DNA of 10,598 bases from Domibacillus sp. (GTDB taxonomy: Bacteria; Bacillota; Bacilli; Bacillales; Domibacillaceae): positions 1 through 10,598 of the forward strand of contig JAPSKG010000058.1 of assembly GCA_031177795.1 (NCBI GenBank), in the 5' to 3' direction. The notes beneath the pieces are model-generated. The model searched no databases. It was given only the letters and a program-made list of their open reading frames with translations, and had not been told where the DNA came from. Position numbers and translations under genes: made by a program. Numbering within the stretch: position 1 is the first letter of the stretch; every line of letters starts with the position of its first letter. Shown one piece after another: positions 6,073-10,598 of this stretch.

Positions 6073-7560
6073 ATGGAACAGATCACTTTTTTTGTTGCCG
6101 GTCCGTCCATGTCGGCTGAAGAAGTAAAACAGCAGCTTGCAAATGTTCAGTGTGTTGTTGTGAAAAATGGAGATTATTACACCATCGAACAACAGGAAGC
6201 GAGTTTGCTTCCAGAGAAAGGAACAGTTGGCGAGTGGATAAAAAAAACAAACTGGATTCCTTCATCTGCCGTTGAAAAAGAAGAAAGGGCAGACTGGCGG
6301 CGTCCGGTCCTTTTTTTAAAAAAGGAAAAGATTGAAAAAATCATCACACCTGCAATGAAGATCAGCCAGCTGGAAAAAAAAATTCGTTTGAAAACCGAGT
6401 ACTTTACAACACTTGCAGAAACTATTAATGATTCAGTGACGGCAGTAGATCAAGAAGGAACGGTGCTTTTTTGGAATACTTCAGCAGAAGAAACGTATGG
6501 CATCGAGAAAAATGCAATTGTTGGCAAGAAAATTGGCGACCACTTTCAAGCAGAATCTGTTGTGCTAAACAGCGTGCTGCAACAAGGGCGGACTGTAAGA
6601 GGCGAATACCATAGGCCAAATGAAAATACCCATGTGCTTATTAATGCGTCGCCTGTTTTACTGGATGGAAATGTTGCTGGGGGAATTGCAACAGAACATG
6701 ATATTACTAACATAATGAAGTTAAATGATGAGCTTGATTTAGCTTTGCCCATGCATGTTCAAACGCAAAACCCTTTTGCTTCCATTGCCGGAAGTGATCC
6801 GAAGCTGGTTGAATCGCTTGAAGCAGCCCGAAAAGCTGCTTACGCCGATGTTCCTGTTCACTTAACCGGTGAACCCGGGTCTGGAAAAGAAATGATTGCC
6901 GAAGCAATTCACTACAGCGGCCCAAAAGCAGCAGGACCATTTATCACATTGAACTGCGGCATTATTCCAGAAGCTCTGCTTGAAATGGAGTTGTTCGGAT
7001 ACGGGGATAAAACGCAGCCTGGCAAGCTAGAGCAAGCAACTAACGGTACGCTCTTTATTGAAAACATTGATAAAATGCCGGAACCTTTGCGCGAAAAGCT
7101 TTTTGCCTCTCTTAACGGAACGCGGCTGATTATGGCCTCCATTCTGCCAGCTTCATTTGATCGGCTCGTGGCTATTGCCATTGACATCCCGCCGTTGCGA
7201 AACCGAAAAGATGACATTCTTGCGCTTTCCCGCTCGTTTGTACAAGAGTTTAGCTCTAAATACAACAAACAAATAGACGGCATCAGTCCTGAAGCTGAAC
7301 TAATGCTTCTCCAATATGACTGGCCCGGAAACGTCCGTGAACTCCGCAATGTAATTGAGCGGTGCATATTGCTCGGCAGCGGGCCGGTTATGACGAAAGA
7401 CCATTTGCCTGAAAACATTGCCCTTCCCATTAAAAATGATGAAGCAACTGCCATTAAAGAAGCATTGCAAAAAACGTACGGCAATAAATCAGCTGCTGCT
7501 GCTTTGTTAGGCATTTCCCGCGGCACGCTTTACAACAAAATGAGAGAATACGGACTTTAA
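6073..7560 (+). CDS. PAS/AAA+/Fis-HTH regulator with degenerate sigma-54 domain
   Basis: A 495-aa transcription factor with enhancer-binding-protein layout. Residues 1-105 are an unrecognised N-terminal region ending in a likely coiled linker; about 106-215 is a PAS sensor domain; about 233-435 is an AAA+ domain; about 458-495 is a Fis-type HTH (NKSAAAALLGISRGTLYNKM). Walker A is GEPGSGKE (266-273) and the WPGNVREL sensor II block is intact (417-424). However, after ELFGY (306-310) the GAFTGA loop needed to contact sigma-54 is absent, Walker B reads GTLFIENI (E330-N331 instead of Asp-Glu), and about 25 residues around the sensor I/arginine-finger region are missing. It is therefore probably not a sigma-54 activator but a TyrR-like regulator of sigma-A promoters, likely of the adjacent proline operon. 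AAAGGG (6060-6065), 7 nt before ATG 6073, fixes the start; a 63-codon in-frame extension runs through the terminator and is rejected. A weak CATAAT -10 candidate lies at 5973-5978. Confidence 0.88.
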   Translation: MEQITFFVAGPSMSAEEVKQQLANVQCVVVKNGDYYTIEQQEASLLPEKGTVGEWIKKTNWIPSSAVEKEERADWRRPVLFLKKEKIEKIITPAMKISQLEKKIRLKTEYFTTLAETINDSVTAVDQEGTVLFWNTSAEETYGIEKNAIVGKKIGDHFQAESVVLNSVLQQGRTVRGEYHRPNENTHVLINASPVLLDGNVAGGIATEHDITNIMKLNDELDLALPMHVQTQNPFASIAGSDPKLVESLEAARKAAYADVPVHLTGEPGSGKEMIAEAIHYSGPKAAGPFITLNCGIIPEALLEMELFGYGDKTQPGKLEQATNGTLFIENIDKMPEPLREKLFASLNGTRLIMASILPASFDRLVAIAIDIPPLRNRKDDILALSRSFVQEFSSKYNKQIDGISPEAELMLLQYDWPGNVRELRNVIERCILLGSGPVMTKDHLPENIALPIKNDEATAIKEALQKTYGNKSAAAALLGISRGTLYNKMREYGL

Positions 7561-7614
7561 AAAGTGCTGGTCCCTGCTGCGTTATCGAAGCTGTGGACAG
7601 GTGCTTTTTCTTTT
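7559..7614 (+). terminator. Intrinsic terminator after regulator gene
   Basis: The arms AAAGTGCTGGTCC (7561-7573) and GGACAGGTGCTTT (7595-7607) pair with three G-U wobbles and one mismatch. The inner segments GCTGCG and CGAAGC extend the fold, and TTTTTCTTTT follows. It starts directly at the stop codon of the regulator. Confidence 0.75.
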
Positions 7615-7893
7615 ATATAAAGCAAAAAGAGCTGCAGCGGGCCGATCAGGCATGTGGCCCGGCTACTGCCAGCAGATTGAGTAGTTGTTTTTCTGAATTA
7701 AGCTCCACAATTTTGTTGCAGCAGAAAAAATTCAATTAAAGATACCTTTCTTTGAACATAAAATGATGCCATCATCTTTATCTTGAAAAACATTACAAGA
7801 AAAAGAACCGCTAAAAAAATAAACTAAAACATAAACTTCATCAAGAAAGTTTTGTTGTTCACAGTTTTTATTTAACAGAAGGAGCAAATAAAA
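7561..7893. other. 333-bp intergenic region before Nudix gene
   Basis: After the regulator terminator this region holds a GC-rich hairpin (7631-7673), an 8-bp inverted repeat TTTTTCTG/CAGAAAAA (about 7687-7733) and a perfect 13-bp palindrome ATGATG-C-CATCAT (7763-7775) that could be a small operator. Otherwise it is AT-rich. I found no convincing sigma-A promoter for the Nudix gene and no supported gene on either strand. Confidence 0.5.
7631..7673 (-). terminator. GC-rich hairpin, possible minus-strand terminator
   Basis: CGGGCC (7638-7643) and GGCCCG (7656-7661) pair perfectly, extended by GCTGCAG (7631-7637) against CTG-C-CAGC (7666-7673) with small bulges. On the minus strand the stem is followed by TCTTTTTGC (complement of 7621-7630), the form of an intrinsic terminator for leftward transcription. 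It stands out as a GC island in AT-rich surroundings. It may instead be a structured RNA or chance. Confidence 0.4.
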
Positions 7894-8301
7894 ATGAAAA
7901 AAACAATCCGGGTTGTTGGAGCTGTAATTGAAAACGAGAAAAAAGAAATCCTTTGCGCATTGCGATCTTCTGAAATGACATTGCCAAATTTATGGGAGTT
8001 TCCTGGCGGGAAAATAGAAAACGGTGAAACGCCGGAGCAAAGCTTAAAAAGAGAAATTCAAGAAGAGTTGGCGTGCAACATTAAAATAGGAGAGAAAATT
8101 GAAGAAGTTACATATGAATACGAGTCAGTTATTGTTAATTTACTGACATATAAAGCTCAAATCCTGGAAGGAACACCAACGGCAGAAGAACATGCAGAAC
8201 TACGCTGGGTTTCACGTAACCGGATCGATGAATTAAAATGGGCACCTGCGGATATTCCGACAGTGGAGAAACTTAAAAAAAGTGAAACATTCCGTTATTA
8301 A
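7894..8301 (+). CDS. MutT-like Nudix hydrolase
   Basis: A 135-aa single-domain Nudix pyrophosphohydrolase, predicted to cleave nucleoside triphosphates (oxidised dGTP, CTP or similar) to the monophosphate and pyrophosphate in the cytoplasm. The Nudix box is G39-x5-E45-x7-R53-E54-I55-x-E57-E58, with the metal-binding Glu residues intact; its terminal Gly is Ala60. WEFPGGKIENGE (34-45) is the signature of the MutT/CTP-pyrophosphohydrolase branch. AGAAGGAG (7877-7884), 9 nt before ATG 7894, supports the start. It appears monocistronic: a 333-nt gap lies upstream and only a short ACCGG-AGG-CCGGT hairpin (8306-8318) without a U-run lies after it. The substrate cannot be read from sequence, so an 8-oxo-dGTP sanitising role is only a possibility. 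Confidence 0.9.
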   Translation: MKKTIRVVGAVIENEKKEILCALRSSEMTLPNLWEFPGGKIENGETPEQSLKREIQEELACNIKIGEKIEEVTYEYESVIVNLLTYKAQILEGTPTAEEHAELRWVSRNRIDELKWAPADIPTVEKLKKSETFRY

Positions 8302-8366
8302 TGTAACCGGAGGCCGGTAGTCAACAGCGTTCTCTTATTTAAATTTCTGAAAAGTTTGTCCTTTTA

Positions 8367-8395
8367 TTGTGCTTTTTCTTTTTTGTTGTTATAGT
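8367..8395 (+). promoter_or_regulatory. Candidate sigma-A promoter of VOC gene
   Basis: TTGTGC (8367-8372) and TATAGT (8390-8395) are 17 bp apart, which would start transcription near 8402, about 56 nt before the next coding start. The -35 matches only three of six positions, so this is a moderate candidate. Confidence 0.4.
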
Positions 8396-8457
8396 TTTTG
8401 GGGAACACACGTTTTTAATTGGGGTTTGTAGACTATGGAAAAGTAGGAGTGATTTAA

Positions 8458-8877
8458 ATGGCGATTCAGCCGTATCTTGTTTTTGACGGAAATTGTGAAG
8501 ACGTATTAGCGTTTTATGAAAAAGTGTTTCAAACGGGTCCGGCGAAAAAAATGCGGTTTGGCGATACACCGCCGAATCCCGATTACCCGCTGCCGGAAAA
8601 CGCAAAAAAACGGATCATGCATGCGAATTTAGAAATAGAAGGCACGGTGCTTTTGTTTTCGGATACATTTCCGGGCACGCCGTATCAGTCTGGCGGGGCA
8701 ATCAGCCTGGCAGTAGTTAGCGCGGACGAAGAAAAGCTTCGTTCTTACTTTAATGGACTGGCTGAAAACGGTGAAGTGCATATGCCGCTTCAAAAAACGT
8801 TTTGGAGCAAGGCGTATGGAAAAGTGCGTGATCAGTTTGGCATCGAGTGGCAGGTTAGCCATGAAGAAAAAGCGTAA
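8458..8877 (+). CDS. PhnB-like VOC-fold (glyoxalase superfamily) protein
   Basis: A 139-aa protein of the PhnB/YjdN-like branch of the vicinal-oxygen-chelate superfamily. Family marks are the opening IQPYLVFDGNCEDVLAFYEKVF (3-24), the central MHANLEIEGTVLLFSD (54-69), the AISLAVVS strand (81-88) and the closing W116-SKAYGKVRDQFGIEWQV (to 133). The fold usually makes a dimer with paired beta-alpha-beta-beta-beta units. Members have diverse or unknown activities and names such as demethylubiquinone methyltransferase are database carry-overs, so no reaction is assigned. AGTAGGAGTGA with GGAG at 8446-8449 lies 8 nt before ATG 8458. An ATG at 8435 meets a stop after three codons. It is followed by a terminator and seems to be a single-gene unit. 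Confidence 0.85.
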   Translation: MAIQPYLVFDGNCEDVLAFYEKVFQTGPAKKMRFGDTPPNPDYPLPENAKKRIMHANLEIEGTVLLFSDTFPGTPYQSGGAISLAVVSADEEKLRSYFNGLAENGEVHMPLQKTFWSKAYGKVRDQFGIEWQVSHEEKA

Positions 8878-8901
8878 AAGTAAATAGCTAGAGTTTTGCG
8901 T

Positions 8902-8932
8902 AAACCGTCCGAATCGCATTTTGGGCGGTTTT
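8902..8932 (+). terminator. Terminator after VOC gene
   Basis: The arms AAACCGTCC (8902-8910) and GGGCGGTTT (8923-8931) form a 9-bp stem with one G-U pair around a 12-nt loop. The T-run is short (TTTT, partly in the stem), so termination may be incomplete and allow some read-through into the aldo/keto reductase gene. Confidence 0.65.
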
Positions 8933-8957
8933 ATGCTGTAATGAAAGGGTGTACATA

Positions 8958-8981
8958 ATGAAGAAAGGGATGATCGCTTGA
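8958..8981 (+). other. Possible 7-codon upstream ORF overlapping the AKR start
   Basis: ATG 8958 opens a seven-codon frame (MKKGMIA) preceded 8 nt upstream by AAAGGG (8944-8949). Its stop TGA (8979-8981) overlaps the TTG start (8978) of the aldo/keto reductase in the four bases TTGA. Such an arrangement could couple translation of the reductase, but it may be fortuitous. Confidence 0.3.
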
Positions 8982-9955
8982 AAAAGTTACCGATTGCAAA
9001 ACATGGATTAAATGCGAGCCGGCTTGTGCTCGGTTGCATGGGGTTTGGCGGCGGCTGGAACCGGGATGCGGTTACTGCGGAGCATGTAAAACAAGCGCAC
9101 GAGGCAATAGATGCCGCGCTTGAATCTGGAATAAACATGTTTGACCATGCAGATATTTACGCGTATGGGAAAGCGGAAGAAGTATTTGGGCGGGTATTGA
9201 AGGAACGCCCTTCCTTGCGTGATGAAATAGTGATTCAGTCCAAAACAGGCATTACGTTTCCTGATAAAGAAGCAGGATTGCCGACGCGTTACAATTTTTC
9301 AAAAGAGTATATATTAAATGGAGTAGATGGGATTTTATCACGCCTTGACGCAGAACATTTAGATACCTTGCTTTTGCATCGCCCGGATGCATTAATGGAA
9401 CCGGAAGAAGTGGCAGAGGCGTTTCATATGCTGAAGTCTTCCGGGAAAGTGCGTTACTTTGGCGTTTCGAATATGAGTGCGGGGCAAATGAAGCTTCTTC
9501 AGCATGCAATCAGTGACCGGCTTGTTGTTAACCAGCTGGAGATGAGCTTGCATAAAATCGGCTGGCTTGACGCTGGAGTTCATGTGAATCAGCCGGAATT
9601 TTGTGAAACGGTGTTTCCGGAAGGAACGCTTGAATATTGCCAGATGGAAAACATTCAAATTCAAGCATGGGGACCGCTTGCACAAGGCATGTATTCCGGT
9701 GCAGTGCTGGAAGGAAAACCGAGTTCGGTAAAAGAAACGGCGGAGCTTGTGAAAAAAATGGCAAGAGAAAAAGAAACGACAACTGAAGCGATTGTGCTGG
9801 CCTGGCTAATGAAGCATCCAGCGTTGATTCAGCCGGTCATCGGCACAACCAGCCCGGAACGAATTCGTGCATCTGCCAAAGCGGTGAATGTAGAAATGAG
9901 CCGGGACGAGTGGTATACCTTGTATGTATCTTCACGCGGTGTGAATTTGCCGTAA
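8978..9955 (+). CDS. Aldo/keto reductase family oxidoreductase
   Basis: A 325-aa cytoplasmic NAD(P)H-dependent carbonyl reductase of the AKR superfamily, resembling the YdhF/YcsN-type group. The catalytic tetrad is visible: Asp56 (in NMFDHADIY), Tyr61, Lys89 (QSKTG) and His134 (LLLHRPD). Cofactor-site motifs are GVSN (162-165), Gln186 (VNQLEMS), WGPLAQG (231-237) and VIGTTSPERIRAS (287-299), the last being the usual phosphate-binding segment. The physiological substrate is unknown. The start must be TTG 8978 or an internal codon, since no in-frame ATG or GTG lies immediately upstream. AAAGGG (8964-8969) lies 8 nt before, and the resulting N-terminus, with a KLPIAKHGLNASRLVLGCMGFGG motif, fits the family. 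A tiny ORF overlaps the start. A terminator follows about 50 nt after the stop, so it is probably monocistronic. Confidence 0.9.
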   Translation: MKKLPIAKHGLNASRLVLGCMGFGGGWNRDAVTAEHVKQAHEAIDAALESGINMFDHADIYAYGKAEEVFGRVLKERPSLRDEIVIQSKTGITFPDKEAGLPTRYNFSKEYILNGVDGILSRLDAEHLDTLLLHRPDALMEPEEVAEAFHMLKSSGKVRYFGVSNMSAGQMKLLQHAISDRLVVNQLEMSLHKIGWLDAGVHVNQPEFCETVFPEGTLEYCQMENIQIQAWGPLAQGMYSGAVLEGKPSSVKETAELVKKMAREKETTTEAIVLAWLMKHPALIQPVIGTTSPERIRASAKAVNVEMSRDEWYTLYVSSRGVNLP

Positions 9956-10008
9956 GAAAACAAGTTTGTGCATGTTATCGTCTTAAGCCAGAGAAAAAAG
10001 TTTAAAAG

Positions 10009-10055
10009 AAAAAGCTTGTTCGATTTGTTTAAATGGAGCAGGCTTTTTTCCTTTT
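10009..10055 (+). terminator. Terminator after aldo/keto reductase gene
   Basis: The arms AAAAAGCTTGTTC (10009-10021) and GAGCAGGCTTTTT (10036-10048) pair over 13 bp with G-U wobbles around a 14-nt loop, followed by TCCTTTTTT. Confidence 0.85.
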
Positions 10056-10448
10056 TTAAAACAATGAGAATTTCTTTTTAATTAGAAGCATCGAAATTGA
10101 TTGCAAAAACTTTCCTCGCTTGTCTCCCGAAAGAAAAAAACGAGTTTCCCAAAAACACTTACAACCCGCCTGTTAGATTTTGCTGTTAACATGCTGACAT
10201 CACCTTGCTGTTCAATCACTGGTATGGTACATTTTTAAAATGCGATTTTGATCGGTTGCTTGCAGTGTGCAAGGGAAACTTTGTTTTTCTTCCTGGAACT
10301 TTTCTTTCTTTTTCTTTTGAAAAATGAAGGGGCAGCTTGATTTTTTCCCTGTTATTTTCAAGGTCTTTAGCCTTAATTATTTTAAAATAACATTCCGTAA
10401 CCTCCCCCGCCCTTCCGTTCGCTATATAAATATAATAATAGGGAGTGC

Positions 10449-10464
10449 TGGCGGATAGATTGCT
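10449..10464 (+). promoter_or_regulatory. Sigma-54 (SigL) -24/-12 promoter candidate
   Basis: TGGCGG-ATAGA-TTGCT places GG (10450-10451) and GC (10462-10463) exactly 10 bp apart. The -12 part TTGCT is a full match to TTGCW and the -24 part keeps TGGC, preceded by the favoured pyrimidine. Expected start is near 10475. The inverted repeats at 10259-10273 and 10377-10390 sit at distances typical for activator binding sites. The gene it would serve is outside the window. Confidence 0.5.
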
Positions 10465-10479
10465 GGTTACTTGGAAGGC

Positions 10480-10575
10480 TGTGTCCTTTTAGAGTGGACA
10501 AAAACCAAAAAGGTGTGTCCGTCTGTTGCGCACAAAAAAAGAATCCTGATAGAAAAATAGGGAACAGGACTTTTC
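10480..10575 (+). promoter_or_regulatory. Structured leader with alternative hairpins
   Basis: TGTCC (10482-10486), GGACA (10496-10500) and a second TGTCC (10516-10520) allow two exclusive hairpins, the second strengthened by ACC-AAAAA-GGT. GTGTG (10513-10517) can also pair with CGCAC (10529-10533). A final stem, TCCTG (10544-10548) with CAGGA (10565-10569), partly extended by AAA/TTT pairs, is followed by TTTTC and resembles a weak terminator. No known riboswitch class was recognised. Confidence 0.35.
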
Positions 10576-10598
10576 TTCAACCGGCTCCTCATATATCA

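Larger units (their letters stand above)
10058..10598. other. 540-bp gene-free control region at right edge
   Basis: I find no supported gene here. It contains a repeated TTGCTGTT (10180-10187 and 10205-10212), an inverted repeat CTTGCA-GTG-TGCAAG (10259-10273), a pyrimidine-rich stretch (about 10278-10318), a 14-bp palindrome TTATTTTAAAATAA (10377-10390), a C-run (10401-10412), a -24/-12 promoter element (10449-10464) and a hairpin-rich leader (10480-10575). The layout suits a long regulatory region for a gene to the right of the window. Confidence 0.5.

Noticed and set aside
6912..7526. 204-aa open frame on the minus strand
   Set aside because: It lies wholly antisense to the AAA+/HTH part of the regulator, whose domain motifs are clear on the + strand; the product is Ser/Arg-rich without a recognised domain.
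7698..7793. 31-aa minus-strand ORF upstream of the Nudix gene
   Set aside because: No ribosome binding site or recognisable sequence; the downstream minus-strand hairpin alone is not enough to call a gene.
8922..8937. GG-N10-GC match upstream of the aldo/keto reductase
   Set aside because: Only TGG of the -24 box matches and the element is made of the terminator arm of the VOC gene.
10325..10459. 44-aa + strand ORF in the right intergenic region
   Set aside because: There is no ribosome binding site before its ATG, the composition resembles translated non-coding DNA, and it ends inside the -24/-12 element.
10480..10520. TGTCC/GGACA repeats as possible insertion-sequence ends
   Set aside because: They are only 5 bp, closely spaced, with no transposase fragment or target duplication nearby; RNA hairpins explain them better.

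Overview
The window looks like a chromosomal segment from a low-GC, Gram-positive, Bacillaceae-type bacterium. AAGGAGG-like ribosome binding sites precede nearly every gene, TTG starts are used, and compact intrinsic terminators with U-tracts separate the units. The proteins resemble Bacillus families. All recognised genes lie on the + strand. I see no rRNA, tRNA, CRISPR array or insertion sequence.

Left edge (1-360): a small, extremely low-complexity Lys/Asp protein (81 aa) encoded by a hexanucleotide repeat tract, closed by a terminator.

Core (about 393-7614): a proline-utilisation cluster. It holds proline dehydrogenase (506-1417), delta-1-pyrroline-5-carboxylate dehydrogenase (1438-3006), a PutP-type Na+/proline symporter (3144-4616, TTG start) and a RocG/GudB-type glutamate dehydrogenase (4634-5896). 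After a perfect-palindrome terminator comes a PAS/AAA+/Fis-HTH regulator (6073-7560). Together the enzymes import proline and oxidise it to P5C, glutamate and 2-oxoglutarate, feeding the TCA cycle and releasing ammonia. The operon has a good sigma-A promoter (393-421) directly followed by a 45-bp two-tier inverted repeat (434-478). An attenuator-like set of competing hairpins sits between the second enzyme gene and putP. The regulator has the layout of a sigma-54 activator, but its AAA+ domain lacks the GAFTGA loop, has an altered Walker B motif and is shortened around sensor I. It therefore probably works TyrR-like on sigma-A promoters. No -24/-12 promoter was found in front of the operon, which agrees with that.

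Right part (7615-9955): three unrelated single genes: a MutT/Nudix hydrolase (7894-8301), a PhnB-like VOC-fold protein (8458-8877) and an aldo/keto reductase (8978-9955, TTG start overlapping a tiny upstream ORF).

Right edge (10058-10598): about 540 bp with no convincing gene. It carries a good sigma-54-type -24/-12 element (10449-10464), upstream inverted repeats and a structured downstream leader. I read it as the control region of a SigL-dependent gene just beyond the window.
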